Shown here piece after piece: positions 19,439 to 29,370 of a stretch of DNA of 64,000 nt; the first letter of the stretch is position 1; every line of letters begins with the position of its first letter. Origin of the DNA: Cytobacillus praedii. GTDB lineage: Bacteria; Bacillota; Bacilli; Bacillales; Cytobacillaceae. The notes under the pieces were generated by a model. That model worked only from the letters and a program-made list of their open reading frames with translations. It did not search any database and had not been told where the DNA came from. A program made the translations under genes and the position numbers. Location: the NCBI RefSeq assembly GCF_001439605.1, contig NZ_LMBX01000007.1, positions 161,622 through 225,621 on the forward strand. The letters run 5' to 3'.

Positions 19439-20068
19439 ATGAAGAAAATATTGTGCTTATTATTAATTAGTATATTGATTGCTATGACCTCAGGGTGCGG
19501 ACAGGAGAAAATAGATAACAACAAATCATCAGATGGGGTTTCTGAGAAAACGGTTAAAGAAAATTCAGATGAACAATCGATAGAAGTTGATAAGGGGCTA
19601 TTAAATGTTGAAATAACCTTGCCGGCATCATTATTTGAAGATCAAGATATTAATGGGGTAATTGAGGAAGCAAAGAATGAGGGTATCGACGATATTAAAC
19701 AAAATCCCGACGGTTCCTTAACTTACATCATGTCAAAGTCCAAGCATAAAGAAATGTTGAAAGAATTAGAATCGGGATTGTTGGAATCTATTGAAGATGC
19801 CAAAAATAGTGAGGACTATGTTTCAATTAAAGATGTTACTCATAATAAATCATTTTCAGAATTTACATTAATTGTCGATAAAGAAAAATATGAAAATAGT
19901 TTTGATGGCTTTGTTTCATTAGGTTTCGCTCTATCAGGAATGTACTATCAATTATTTAATGGAGTTAGTCCAGACGACTATAAAGTAACGATTATTATCA
20001 AAAATGAAGCAACTGGAGAAGTTATTAATACCATCGTATATCCTGATGCATTAAATGAAAGTGAATAA
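19439..20068 (+). CDS. Predicted lipoprotein (209 residues)
   Basis: The start is taken at the ATG at 19439 behind AAGGGGGAGAA; the upstream GTG at 19418 would bury that site. The N-terminus MKKILCLLLISILIAMTSGC is a lipoprotein signal with the lipid-modified cysteine at position 20. An acidic Asn/Ser-rich linker follows. The globular part has LLNVEITLPASLFEDQDI, a helix and a beta-rich C-terminal half. I do not recognise a domain. It is monocistronic, with a perfect terminator after it. Confidence 0.75.
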   Translation: MKKILCLLLISILIAMTSGCGQEKIDNNKSSDGVSEKTVKENSDEQSIEVDKGLLNVEITLPASLFEDQDINGVIEEAKNEGIDDIKQNPDGSLTYIMSKSKHKEMLKELESGLLESIEDAKNSEDYVSIKDVTHNKSFSEFTLIVDKEKYENSFDGFVSLGFALSGMYYQLFNGVSPDDYKVTIIIKNEATGEVINTIVYPDALNESE

Positions 20069-20077
20069 TTGCTGATT

Positions 20078-20102
20078 GGCACCTAAATTTAGGTGCCTTT
20101 TA
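20078..20102 (+). terminator. Terminator after the lipoprotein gene
   Basis: GGCACCTAAATTTAGGTGCC is a perfect 20-base palindrome followed by TTTTA. Confidence 0.85.
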
Positions 20103-20270
20103 TATTGGGAAGAGCCAGGTGTGCAAGGATCATGAGTAAAGATAAATTACTTAGATTTTCCAAATACTTAGTATTAATAAAATATGAGTAGAATTCTTAT
20201 ATTCAATGTAATTAGGTGTATTTCCGTTTTTAATAAGGGACAATCTCATTTGGAAAGGGAAATAAGTAAT

Positions 20271-20576
20271 TTAAACTTTATCATGTACACCATCAGGAAA
20301 GTTTTTATTCCAATTTTTATCACCAGTGTGTTCAAAGTCTTGTACGGTACGTTCCAAGACATCGAGCATCCATTGTTTAGTTTCTTGTATTGTATCGTAG
20401 AATACTTTTTCTTCAACACCAGATGTTTTTATTCCTGCTAGTGCGTTTGATGCCATCAGTCGCCGGTGCTCATCTCCTTTTTTATCATATTCATCAAATA
20501 CATGCCTTACAAAAATTGTTAAGTCCTTTTGTTCATTTGTTAACCTTTTTTGTATTTCAGCTAATCTTTTATCCAC
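20271..20576 (-). CDS. Uncharacterised 101-residue cytoplasmic protein
   Basis: No family recognised. The start is a GTG behind AAAGGGGAT. The whole protein is charged and helical: DKRLAEIQKRLTNEQKDL, then FVRHVFDEYDKKGDEHRRL and a Trp-containing C-terminal part. It has no signal or membrane segment. The gap from 20577 to 20834, between its start and the terminator downstream of mreBH, holds nothing I can assign. Confidence 0.55.
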   Translation of the reverse strand: MDKRLAEIQKRLTNEQKDLTIFVRHVFDEYDKKGDEHRRLMASNALAGIKTSGVEEKVFYDTIQETKQWMLDVLERTVQDFEHTGDKNWNKNFPDGVHDKV

Positions 20577-20834
20577 TGTATATCCCCTTTGTTTTATAAT
20601 GATTTGAACCTTGTAAAAGTATTCCCCAAAGTAACGAATACCATGTTTTATTGTTCAAGCTCATCATGATTATTTGAAGCCATTAATAGCCTTTAGAGCT
20701 ATTTAAATTAAAAAGGAACAGGTGAATCGTTCATAAATGCTAAATTTCACGGGATTAACTGAAATTGGTAAATTTGCATTCACAATATGCTATTTATCAT
20801 AAAAATATTATGTTAACTAAGGTAAAAGAACAAT

Positions 20835-20867
20835 GAAGTGCTCTCATCCATTTTCAGAGAGCACTTC
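20835..20867 (-). terminator. Terminator of mreBH
   Basis: An 11-bp perfect stem, GAAGTGCTCTC (20835-20845) with GAGAGCACTTC (20857-20867). On the minus strand it is followed by ATTGTTCTTTT, 13 bases after the mreBH stop. Confidence 0.75.
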
Positions 20868-20879
20868 ATTTTCTCTATT

Positions 20880-21887
20880 TTACTTAGTCGCAGTTTGCAA
20901 CTTCCCAATATACTTCAAAGCTTTGCCTGTTCCAATTGCCACCGATTCTAAGGGACTTGGTGCTAAATGGACAGGTACAAAGATTTCATTCGCAATCCAT
21001 TCCTTCAAGCCATTAAGAAGGGCACCGCCACCAGATAATATAACGCCTCGATCAACGATATCGCCGCTCAACTCTGCGGGGCTATCTTCTAATGTTGCTC
21101 GGATTGCTTCAAGAATATGTAGCAAGGATTCTTTTAATGCCTCTCGTATTTTGTAAGAAGATAGTGTAATCGTTTTGGGCAGACCAGTTACAAGATCGCG
21201 GCCTCTAATATCCATTGTCAATTCTTCATGGTCTATAAGTGCATAGCCAATTTCCATTTTCACTTGCTCAGCAGTTCTTTCACCAATTAGGACATTGAAG
21301 TCTCTGCGAACGTATTGGATGATATCATCGTCAAGCTTGTCTCCACCAATACGAATAGAATGGCAGGCTACGACTCCTCCATATGAAATAATTGCGACTT
21401 CTGTAGAGCCACCACCAATATCTACAACAACATTTGCAATGGGCTCATCTACAGGCAAGTCTGCGCCAATTGCGGCTGCAACAGGTTCTTCAATTAAATG
21501 GACTTGCTTTGCACCTGCATTTTTTGCTGCGTCCTGAATGGCTCTTCTTTCCACACTCGTAGAACCAGAAGGTGTGCATATAATTACATTTGGTTTTCTA
21601 ATTGAAAAACCTGCTTTTTTAGTTGCCTTTCCTATTACATATCTAAGCATATCCGATGTTGTTTGATAATCTGCAATCACACCATCTTTTAATGGACGGA
21701 TAGCGACGATCTTGCCTGGAGTTTTTCCAATCATTTCTTTTGCTTCTTTGCCGACGGCTAGAACCTTTTGTGTCACTGTATCAATTGCTACAACGGAAGG
21801 TTCATTAAAGGTAATTCCTTTATTTTTACAATATACAAGAATATTTGCAGTTCCTAGATCAATTCCTAGTTCATAAGTTGTAATCAT
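20880..21887 (-). CDS. mreBH: Rod-shape actin homologue MreBH
   Basis: An actin-like filament protein that guides lateral wall synthesis. In B. subtilis MreBH also helps deliver the hydrolase LytE. The 335 residues carry the phosphate-1 loop [17 protein letters not shown] start, [23 protein letters not shown] and the phosphate-2 [10 protein letters not shown] motif. [14 protein letters not shown] adenosine loop follows. Similarity over the whole length fits MreBH better than MreB or Mbl, and an isolated gene fits too. The start is the ATG at 21887, behind AGGTGGG, ten codons inside the longest frame. Confidence 0.88.
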   Translation of the reverse strand: MITTYELGIDLGTANILVYCKNKGITFNEPSVVAIDTVTQKVLAVGKEAKEMIGKTPGKIVAIRPLKDGVIADYQTTSDMLRYVIGKATKKAGFSIRKPNVIICTPSGSTSVERRAIQDAAKNAGAKQVHLIEEPVAAAIGADLPVDEPIANVVVDIGGGSTEVAIISYGGVVACHSIRIGGDKLDDDIIQYVRRDFNVLIGERTAEQVKMEIGYALIDHEELTMDIRGRDLVTGLPKTITLSSYKIREALKESLLHILEAIRATLEDSPAELSGDIVDRGVILSGGGALLNGLKEWIANEIFVPVHLAPSPLESVAIGTGKALKYIGKLQTATK

Positions 21888-21928
21888 TATTTCCCACCTA
21901 TTTTCTTCAAATTCCATATAATCTTCTA

Positions 21929-21957
21929 ATACGTTAACACGAATTTGGGGGTTTAAA
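21929..21957 (-). promoter_or_regulatory. Candidate sigma-I promoter of mreBH
   Basis: On the minus strand AAACCCCC (21947-21954) lies upstream of mreBH. It resembles the C-rich -35 of sigma-I promoters, and mreBH is a known sigma-I target in B. subtilis. The -10 (consensus CGAA) is only approximately matched by CGTATT near 21928-21933. Confidence 0.4.
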
Positions 21958-22234
21958 AGGAATTGTTATCGTAACGTAAATCAAATGTAAAAAACGAAGA
22001 AATTTTTACCAATATATTTAATAAATGAAAAGAATATGGCAGATTATATCCAATGATAAATGAATAGCATGATCTTTTTCTGTTAATAATGGGTAGATGT
22101 GGAAATTAATTTTGTTAGTGAAATGATAAAAAACAGGAAAGAATTTTATCAATATGATACGATAGGAGAAAATATCCTTGTTATACAATTAGGGAATAGA
22201 TAATATAGTAGGCAGTAAAGGCAGTGAGAGTAAA

Positions 22235-23197
22235 TTGAACAAGAAGGAAAAGCTTGTTGTACTGATTGGTCCAACAGCAGTGGGGAAGACGAAATTAAGT
22301 ATTGAATTAGCAAAAAGATTCAACGGGGAAATTATTAGCGGGGATTCGATGCAAATTTATAAAGGGATGGATATCGGTACAGCAAAAATTAAGCCAACTG
22401 AAATGGAAGGAATTCCACATCATTTAATTGATATTAAGAATCCTGACGAGCCTTTTTCGGTTGCCGAGTTTCAAGAACTTGTCCGATTGAAAATTACGGA
22501 AATATCTCAAAGAGGAAAGCTTCCCATGATTGTTGGTGGAACTGGTTTATATATTCAGTCAGTTATTTATGATTATCAATTTTCGGAAGCTCCTTCTGAC
22601 GATCGTTTTCGAATCATGCTGGAAAAAAGAGCAGATGAGGAAGGAAATGAGAAGCTGCATCAAGAATTGATGGAAATAGATCCTGAAAGCGCAAGGAAGA
22701 TCCATCCAAATAATGTTCGCAGAGTAATTAGAGCGCTAGAAGTGTACCACTGTACAGGAAAAACCGTAAGCGATTACCAGGAAATACAGCAGCCTGAATT
22801 GATGTATGAAACAGCTATAATTGGACTAACAATGGAACGGGATAAGCTGTATGAACGTATCAATTATAGAGTAGATTTAATGGTAAGAGATGGACTTCTC
22901 CCAGAGGTAGAGAAATTATACTTGCAAGGATTAAAGGACTGTCAATCAATTCAAGCAATTGGATATAAAGAAATTTATGAATACTTTCATGCCCGTGTTA
23001 CGCTTGAAGAAGCTGTCACACAGTTAAAACAAAATTCAAGACGTTACGCGAAAAGACAGTTAACCTGGTTCCGAAATAAAATGAATGTCGACTGGTTTGA
23101 TATGACTGATGCCGCGGGTTTAGAAGGATTTGAAAAAAAACTTGATGAAATTTCCACACATATTGAAGGAAAGCTGCAATTAAAATCGAATACATAG
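22235..23197 (+). CDS. miaA: tRNA dimethylallyltransferase MiaA
   Basis: Transfers a dimethylallyl group to A37 of tRNAs, providing the substrate for MiaB. The 320 residues show the P-loop [18 protein letters not shown], the [16 protein letters not shown] and PHHLIDI motifs, [10 protein letters not shown], and the C-terminal QAIGYKE and [12 protein letters not shown] motifs. The start is a TTG with a GTGAGAG site upstream. hfq begins 29 bases after the stop, as in most Bacillus genomes. The 347-base gap upstream, shared with divergent mreBH, holds the promoters. Confidence 0.95.
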   Translation: MNKKEKLVVLIGPTAVGKTKLSIELAKRFNGEIISGDSMQIYKGMDIGTAKIKPTEMEGIPHHLIDIKNPDEPFSVAEFQELVRLKITEISQRGKLPMIVGGTGLYIQSVIYDYQFSEAPSDDRFRIMLEKRADEEGNEKLHQELMEIDPESARKIHPNNVRRVIRALEVYHCTGKTVSDYQEIQQPELMYETAIIGLTMERDKLYERINYRVDLMVRDGLLPEVEKLYLQGLKDCQSIQAIGYKEIYEYFHARVTLEEAVTQLKQNSRRYAKRQLTWFRNKMNVDWFDMTDAAGLEGFEKKLDEISTHIEGKLQLKSNT

Positions 23198-23225
23198 TAT
23201 TAGAGATAAAAGAGGAGGAAATTGT

Positions 23226-23456
23226 ATGAAAACATCGATCAATATTCAGGATCAATTTTTAAATCAGCTTCGCAAGGATAATACCAATGTAACGGTCTTT
23301 TTATTAAATGGATTCCAAATCAGAGGACAAATTAAAGGCTTTGATAATTTTACTGTACTATTTGAATCGGAAGGAAAGCAGCAGCTTGTTTATAAGCATG
23401 CTATTTCAACATTTGCACCTCAGCGAAATGTACAGCTGGATATGGATAACCAGTAA
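23226..23456 (+). CDS. hfq: RNA chaperone Hfq
   Basis: A 76-residue Sm-like protein that forms hexamers binding small RNAs and mRNA tails. The Sm1 motif ([19 protein letters not shown], then [18 protein letters not shown]) and the Sm2 motif ([13 protein letters not shown], containing the conserved YKHAIS) are complete. The ATG follows GAGGAGG. It is the second gene of miaA-hfq and is closed by a terminator. Confidence 0.96.
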   Translation: MKTSINIQDQFLNQLRKDNTNVTVFLLNGFQIRGQIKGFDNFTVLFESEGKQQLVYKHAISTFAPQRNVQLDMDNQ

Positions 23457-23484
23457 AAGTCTTGTTATATAAATAAATGAACGT

Positions 23485-23518
23485 GACCCTCGCTTCTATT
23501 GTAGCGGGGGTTTTTTTT
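23485..23518 (+). terminator. Terminator after miaA-hfq
   Basis: CCCTCGCT pairs with AGCGGGGG (one mismatch) around TCTATTGT, followed by eight T. Confidence 0.85.
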
Positions 23519-24198
23519 GAGTAAGTTGAAAAGTTGAATACAGAGATAGTTTTAGATAAAAAAGAAAAAATGGTAATCCGGCAATTGTTTCTATTCAGGA
23601 AAAAGCAATTGGAAGTATTAGATAAGTGTGAATATGGGGGGATAAACAGTCTGTGAACAAGGCAGTTTAATTAGTGAAAATTACAATCCAAGATTTTAAG
23701 ACGGCAATATAGAGAAGATTGATCATTCCTGGTTTAAATTTCTTATTTAAATTCCATAAAAACCAAAGTATTTCTATCAAGCTGAGATTAATTTATTAAC
23801 TGGAATATGCCATTCTAATATGTAAAGGAAGATTGGAATGCCTATTTCATGTCTTCATCTCTATTTTCAATCTTCCGCTTCGACTCATAGACTTATAGCT
23901 ATCTTTACAAGTTAATTAAACGGAATAAAGACATGGGCGGTTTGTCTATGTCTTTTTTTGTTATTTTATTACTAAAATCTGATATTTTTTCCGAATAATA
24001 TAAATTATTTTAAAATTTTAACTGTACTATTTTGATTAAACTCTTATAATGGATAAGGAAGATGAATTTCCTATAAAACCCAAAATTTGAAATAAAACCA
24101 TACTAAAATTGATTAATAATAGATTGGTATGAAAAACATATGAATTTGAACAGAATAACTTTATTTCGAAATAGGATGCCTTAAAAGGAGAAGTCAAG
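23519..24198. other. Gene-free spacer with an orphan terminator
   Basis: No convincing gene. A terminator-like hairpin at 23927-23959 (AGACAT with ATGTCT, then a T run) has no gene before it, so it may end a small RNA or be debris. A TATAAT at 24045-24050 could be the -10 for the ABC operon that starts at 24199, but the -35 is poor. Confidence 0.4.
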
Positions 24199-25416
24199 AT
24201 GAATAAATCAATAATCATCCATGAGTTCAAAACGATAAGCAAAAGCAAGAAAAATATTTTATTTATAATCTCTTTGATAGTTTTGATTTTTAGTTACAGT
24301 TTTTTGGTCCTGCCAACGAAAAAAACTCCAGACTCCTTTAATCACCAAGAAGTAAAGCAAGAGATAGAGGATATAGCAGCAATTCAAAAGGGGAGAGAAT
24401 CAAGAGGCGCAACCGGTTTCCATAACATGGCGGGGAGAGCCATTTATGCTGAGGCTGAATATTCATATAAGATAAAAAGTAAACTCGTTAGCGCATTTGA
24501 AGATCAAGATTTCATTCGTTTTAGCCACTTAAGGATGAAGGATTTTGCTTTCCATGGCATTACTTCAGATGAATTAATTATTTCAAAATCTCCTTTTCCA
24601 GGGAAGGACACTATTCACTTATATAACCAAACGATACTTCGTTACCAAGGATATTTAGAAGAGAAGCTGCCCATTACCTACAAGATAATTGAACAAAAAA
24701 CTGCTTTGCAGACAATCCAAAATTTTCTCTTAAGCTCATCTGTGTTAGCAATTTTATTTTGTGCCATCTATTTTAGCAGCGATATGTTGGCAAAGGACCG
24801 TCAAAATCGGACAATTTTACAGGGAATACCTATTTCATGGTACCGCTTAATTAATTTAAAAACATTTGTTTCATTCACATATACAACTGTTATTCTGGCG
24901 GGGCTCCTATTAATATCGGTCACAGTCCTTACCATTCTAAATGGTTTTGGATCTTTTGATATTCACGTCCCTATTATACTTACGGAGAAAACAGGATCTT
25001 TTGGCTCTAGTTTAAATGATTATAACACTTTATCCATGGCTAAATTTCTGATTATGGCATTCAGTTTTTTACCCATTCTAATCCATCTTTTTATAAGACT
25101 AAATGCTGTTTTAAGCTTATTATTTAAAAATGCTTGGCTTGTCCTTATGATTAGCACAGCTATTTTGTTCTCCGAACGGATTTATTTTTCGAGAACATTA
25201 AGAGATTTATTTGGTATTAAAATTAGCAATTTTCCACAAACGTATTTTGAGTTCGGTAAAATCGTTACAGGGGAAAAAAACTATTTAGTGAATTTAGAGA
25301 CGATTACGTATGGAAAAGGGATTCTTGTTTTAATGATTACGCTCCTTATTTTGGAAATTGTGCTTTATGCAGTTTCCCGCATTATTAACAAGCGGCGTTT
25401 TTATCAAGGCATTTGA
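24199..25416 (+). CDS. ABC transporter permease (ABC-2 type)
   Basis: A 405-residue membrane protein. One helix lies near 20-40, then a long predicted external loop of about 130 residues. Five or six further helices run from about 175 to the C-terminus. The pattern is that of ABC-2 permeases with an extracytoplasmic insert. It opens a four-gene cluster (two permeases, one ATPase, one lipoprotein). The ATG has AAAAGGAG upstream. The substrate is unknown; such pairs often export peptides or confer resistance to membrane-active peptides. Confidence 0.75.
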   Translation: MNKSIIIHEFKTISKSKKNILFIISLIVLIFSYSFLVLPTKKTPDSFNHQEVKQEIEDIAAIQKGRESRGATGFHNMAGRAIYAEAEYSYKIKSKLVSAFEDQDFIRFSHLRMKDFAFHGITSDELIISKSPFPGKDTIHLYNQTILRYQGYLEEKLPITYKIIEQKTALQTIQNFLLSSSVLAILFCAIYFSSDMLAKDRQNRTILQGIPISWYRLINLKTFVSFTYTTVILAGLLLISVTVLTILNGFGSFDIHVPIILTEKTGSFGSSLNDYNTLSMAKFLIMAFSFLPILIHLFIRLNAVLSLLFKNAWLVLMISTAILFSERIYFSRTLRDLFGIKISNFPQTYFEFGKIVTGEKNYLVNLETITYGKGILVLMITLLILEIVLYAVSRIINKRRFYQGI

Positions 25417-25443
25417 GCCATTTCAAAAGAAAGGAAATGGAAT

Positions 25444-26604
25444 ATGTTCTGGAAATATACACTTTTTGAAACAAAAATATTATTGCACAATCGAAAAAAC
25501 TGGTTTGTAGCTTCATGCCTATTGCTTTTTTTTCTTGTATTTTTTATTAATAGCAGCCAGGAAGAACCAATGTCATTAAAAGATCAAAAGAGAGAAGAAG
25601 CAAGGATTATGAATGCAACGTTTGATCATATAGAGGTTCAGCGTGAGGATGTACCTGAAATCAGTGAAATCTACGATATTCTTACAAAGCAATCTTCCTT
25701 GATTAATTTTCAAGTGTACTATTTGGGGATTGGGGACGATAGTGAACAATATATAGAAAATGGCCTGGAATTAAATCAATTGCGCCTAAAGGTTCATGAG
25801 CTAGGGAATAAAGGAATTCCTGATTACCTTATTACACCAAGAGAAGAAATTCTTAAAGAAAATGCTCTATTAAACTATATGAAAGATCACAAGCTGCCAA
25901 TTGGTGCGGATTCATTTTTAACAAATTATTATTTTGTCAACGCTCTACAATCAATGAGCGGGTTGTTATTTTTAACGATTATCTTAATTAGCGGGAGTGA
26001 GTTACTTGTATTTGAACAGCGCCATCGTACGCTAGTTAAAGGATTTCCAATATCATTCATGAAAAAAGTAAATGCTAAAGTTGCTGTTCATTTTATATAC
26101 ATTTATTCATTTTTGCTTATTGGTTTTCTAATCGGGTGTACTTATGCAGTTGAAAAACTAAATGCTAAAGATTTTTCTTTTCCTGTATTAATTTATAAAA
26201 CTGGAGATTATGTGGCAGTTTCTACTGCACAATATCTTGTATTTATTATTCTGGGAATGGCTCTTGTTACCGTGGTGCTGCTGTATTTTTCTATATTGCT
26301 TAATATGTTATTCCAAAACGCTTTTGCCAATCTACTTGTTGGATTAGGAATCTATTATCTTCCAGACCTGCTTGTGTCCGCTGGTATGAACACTTCTTAT
26401 TTACATCCGATTAAATTCATTAATATTGCTGGAGTATTATCGGGTGATCTAGCCATTCAGTTGGGGAATAGCTCCATAGACTACAAGTATGCAATCATCT
26501 TGTTAATGGCAGTGACAATCTTTTTGAACATTTCCATTTATTTAATCAATACATATAGCTATCGAAGAAAACCGAAAGATGTGCCTTTAGAGAAAGTGTT
26601 CTAA
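25444..26604 (+). CDS. ABC transporter permease (ABC-2 type), partner
   Basis: A 386-residue membrane protein with the same layout as its neighbour: one helix at about 18-35, a long external loop and six helices after about 165. The NLLVGLGIYYLPDLLVSAG segment lies late in the protein. It starts 27 bases after the first permease with an AAAGGAAATGG site. The two permeases are about equal in length and probably form a heterodimeric pore with the ATPase that follows. Confidence 0.75.
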   Translation: MFWKYTLFETKILLHNRKNWFVASCLLLFFLVFFINSSQEEPMSLKDQKREEARIMNATFDHIEVQREDVPEISEIYDILTKQSSLINFQVYYLGIGDDSEQYIENGLELNQLRLKVHELGNKGIPDYLITPREEILKENALLNYMKDHKLPIGADSFLTNYYFVNALQSMSGLLFLTIILISGSELLVFEQRHRTLVKGFPISFMKKVNAKVAVHFIYIYSFLLIGFLIGCTYAVEKLNAKDFSFPVLIYKTGDYVAVSTAQYLVFIILGMALVTVVLLYFSILLNMLFQNAFANLLVGLGIYYLPDLLVSAGMNTSYLHPIKFINIAGVLSGDLAIQLGNSSIDYKYAIILLMAVTIFLNISIYLINTYSYRRKPKDVPLEKVF

Positions 26605-26658
26605 ATCATCATATTGGATAAGGTAAAGTGTATTTCAAATAAAAGGGAGTGAGAAGCA

Positions 26659-27555
26659 GTGATAAAAATAAAAGATGTTACTGTCGCTTATAAGGACAAA
26701 AAAGTTTTAGATAAATTGACATTAACAGCTGAAAAAGGGGAAATTATTGGTTTAGTAGCACCTAATGGTACAGGCAAAACAACATTATTTAAAGTAATGT
26801 CTAACTACTTGAAACCTAATTCGGGTGTTGTGATATTTAATAATAAGTTTGAATATAAAACGGAAAAGGATGAACTTTCCATTCGCAAACAACTAGTGAC
26901 CTTTCCTGACCAAGATGATTTATTTGAAGAATTAACTGGTGTAGACCATATGAACTTGTACGGGAATATGTGGAAGGGGACAACAAAACATGTTCCCTCC
27001 ATTATTGAGAAATTGAAAATGACGAGCTATGTTAAGAAGAAAGTGAGAACCTATTCTTTGGGTATGCGGCAAAGATTATGTTTTGCAATGATGATGGCGG
27101 CTGACACGCCAGTAATGCTTATGGACGAAGTTATGAATGGCCTTGACATAGCAAATGTTGTGCTGATCTCGGATTGCTTGATTCAAATGAAAAAGGAAGA
27201 AAAGTTAATATTCGTTGCATCACATTTACTCGAAAACTTAGATTTATATGCCGACCGAGTGCTTTATCTAAAAGATGGAGTCATTATTCATCAGCAAAGT
27301 CTAGTGGATTCAACAAAAGACTATATTAAAATGGAATTAAAACCTGATGAGTATAAACAACTCTTAACAGATTATAAATTTCCAGACGATCATCTTTACA
27401 TAGCCAACCATCTTTTTTGTATTCCCTTAGTGCACATGGATATAGAAGAAAAAACAGAGTGGATTGAACGGTTACTTGTCTATAAAGGGAAGGAGCTAAA
27501 GATTGGGCCTCTAGGAACAGTGGAAAATTATGAAAAATATTATCTTGAGGTATGA
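26659..27555 (+). CDS. ABC transporter ATP-binding protein
   Basis: A 298-residue ATPase with Walker A APNGTGKTTLF near 34-44, a degenerate signature YSLGMRQRL near 132-140, Walker B VMLMDEVMNGLD and an ASHLLENL switch region. The C-terminal 80 residues form an accessory domain found in such exporters. The start is a GTG behind AAAGGGAGTGAG. It should energise the two permeases upstream. Confidence 0.88.
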   Translation: MIKIKDVTVAYKDKKVLDKLTLTAEKGEIIGLVAPNGTGKTTLFKVMSNYLKPNSGVVIFNNKFEYKTEKDELSIRKQLVTFPDQDDLFEELTGVDHMNLYGNMWKGTTKHVPSIIEKLKMTSYVKKKVRTYSLGMRQRLCFAMMMAADTPVMLMDEVMNGLDIANVVLISDCLIQMKKEEKLIFVASHLLENLDLYADRVLYLKDGVIIHQQSLVDSTKDYIKMELKPDEYKQLLTDYKFPDDHLYIANHLFCIPLVHMDIEEKTEWIERLLVYKGKELKIGPLGTVENYEKYYLEV

Positions 27556-27602
27556 GTTACATAATGTATGCAGCTCGCTAGATCATACGGAGGTGCAAAG
27601 CT

Positions 27603-28274
27603 ATGAAAAGAACCATTTTATTTCTATATATTGCTAGTATGCTTTTTCTGAATGGCTGTCAGCAACTCTCAGAGAAAATAATAAGCTATCAGGAAAACTA
27701 TGAGATTGTTGGAAAAGAAAAGGATGAAATGATTAATAACACCAGTGAAACCATTTATGAATCCATTGACCGCAGTAATTTAGATGCGAAGGAAGTAATC
27801 ATTGATCCTATTTATAAGGATGGCGAGGATGTTATCCTTCCTCGAGGAAGGTATAAAATTGGCGGACATATAACAGGGAATGTTTATATACATGATGAAC
27901 ATGGAAAATTGTTATTTCATGATATTTTAGGAACTGCTCCACTTGGTGTAGAGAGTATTACGGTTGATGTTAATGGCTCACATATTGTTCATGTTGACGG
28001 ATTTGAACAAGCTTATATAATGCCTGTAACGACACAGCTATCTTCAGAACTTAGTTCAGGCATTTGGGAAGTAGGAAAAGATATTGAAGAAGGGAGCTAT
28101 ACAGTAACTGGATCTGGTTTAGGGTATTTACAAATATACGAGCAAGGTGAATCCCCTCAAGTATTTGAAGTAATAGGAGGAGATAGCCACACAGCAAGTA
28201 AAGTTCATTTAAAAGATGGACAAAAACTGAAAATTTCAGGAGTAAATATAATCCAGTTCAGTTCTAACTCTTAA
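27603..28274 (+). CDS. Lipoprotein of the ABC operon
   Basis: A 223-residue protein with signal MKRTILFLYIASMLFLNGC; the cysteine at 19 is the lipidation site. After a polar linker, two beta-rich halves follow. The second contains WEVGKDIEEGSYTVTGSG, a motif seen in secreted bacterial beta domains. The start lies 47 bases after the ATPase gene behind GGAGGTG. It may be an external accessory or sensor for the transporter, which is an inference from gene order. Confidence 0.7.
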   Translation: MKRTILFLYIASMLFLNGCQQLSEKIISYQENYEIVGKEKDEMINNTSETIYESIDRSNLDAKEVIIDPIYKDGEDVILPRGRYKIGGHITGNVYIHDEHGKLLFHDILGTAPLGVESITVDVNGSHIVHVDGFEQAYIMPVTTQLSSELSSGIWEVGKDIEEGSYTVTGSGLGYLQIYEQGESPQVFEVIGGDSHTASKVHLKDGQKLKISGVNIIQFSSNS

Positions 28275-28533
28275 GAAGTGTCAAGGGAATCTGGATAGCA
28301 TGGGGCAATAGGTCTTTTCATCTGAACGGGACAAAGAAACAACAATTAGACTAACTTTTTCTACAAGAAATTAAAATGAATTTTCATTCAAATGGTCAGA
28401 TGCAATCAAAAAAGCAGATGAACAAATTGGTAAGGATCGTTCCGTTCCTTAAGTTTGCAAAAAAACAATATTTCTTAGGAACAGGAACTGAATTTTTTAT
28501 TTATTGCATTTCTGTAATGAACAAATAGAAGCT
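28275..28533. other. Intergenic spacer
   Basis: No gene or clear signal seen between the lipoprotein gene and the long hairpin that follows. Confidence 0.5.
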
Positions 28534-28593
28534 GCAGAAAACTCTAAAGGGGTTCGGAATGATTTCATCCCGAACCCCTTTAGAGTTTTCTGC
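28534..28593. terminator. Exceptionally long bidirectional terminator hairpin
   Basis: A perfect 24-bp stem (28534-28557 with 28570-28593) and a 12-base loop. On the plus strand TTTT follows. On the minus strand the hairpin lies seven bases after the stop of the DUF3298-type gene. It can serve both converging operons. Confidence 0.75.
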
Positions 28594-28599
28594 TTTTAC

Positions 28600-29370
28600 T
28601 TATTTAAAGTATTTATTACCTGTTAAGTCTTTAGAAATCACTTCAGTAGGAATAATGAATTCAACAACGCCCATATAACCAGGTGCTACTTCATATTCGT
28701 CAAAAGAGATAACTAATTTATGATCTTTGTTAATATAGAAGTTCTGATCGGCAGAAATCTGCTCGAATCTATTTGCTGGATTAATGTCTTCGATACCCGG
28801 GTCGTTTAACCAGTAAACTTTATTATTGTCTTTCTTCATTTGTTCTTTCATTTGACTTTTAATATTTTCACTAATATTTGCTAAATAATCATTATTTTTA
28901 AATAAGATTGGAAGAGTTAATAGAACTTGGTCTTTTTTATCAATTGTATCGTATGTCATTGTTGTAGATGAAGAGCCTTGAGTTTTATTCATATATCGTC
29001 CGATAGAGAATATGAGCTCATCATCTGTTTTTACTTCATAGCCTGAATGGACGCTTAAATGACCATTTCCTTTTTCCTTTAGTTCATTTACATCCTTTTT
29101 AAACTCATCATATAATTTTTGGTTTTCAGCTATATACTTTTGATTAAGGCTGCTCTCAAGCTCTTTATTGTCAAGACTCTCTATTTTAGGAACCTTGAGC
29201 TGGGCATTTACAACTTTTCCTTCAGCAGTAAAATTAACTCCCTTTACAATTGTGCCAACTACTGGTACATCTGATAAAGTTTTAGCAAAAGATGAGCTTG
29301 TATTCACACCTGCTGTAATGATTGCTGCAGCAGCAGTTAATCCAATAATCCATTTATAGCCTTTTTTCAT
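28600..29370 (-). CDS. Secreted DUF3298/RsiV-like protein
   Basis: A 256-residue protein starting at the ATG at 29370, behind ATGGAGATG. The first 30 residues are a signal peptide ending near SSSFAKT. The mature part resembles the extracytoplasmic DUF4163/DUF3298 module of RsiV-like anti-sigma factors and PdaC: an ENQKLYDEFKKDV helix, then GYEVKTDDELIFSIGRY, then a late YEVAPGYMGVVEFIIP segment. There is no N-terminal anti-sigma domain, so it is a stand-alone exported protein. Its ligand or role is unknown. Confidence 0.7.
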   Translation of the reverse strand: MKKGYKWIIGLTAAAAIITAGVNTSSSFAKTLSDVPVVGTIVKGVNFTAEGKVVNAQLKVPKIESLDNKELESSLNQKYIAENQKLYDEFKKDVNELKEKGNGHLSVHSGYEVKTDDELIFSIGRYMNKTQGSSSTTMTYDTIDKKDQVLLTLPILFKNNDYLANISENIKSQMKEQMKKDNNKVYWLNDPGIEDINPANRFEQISADQNFYINKDHKLVISFDEYEVAPGYMGVVEFIIPTEVISKDLTGNKYFK

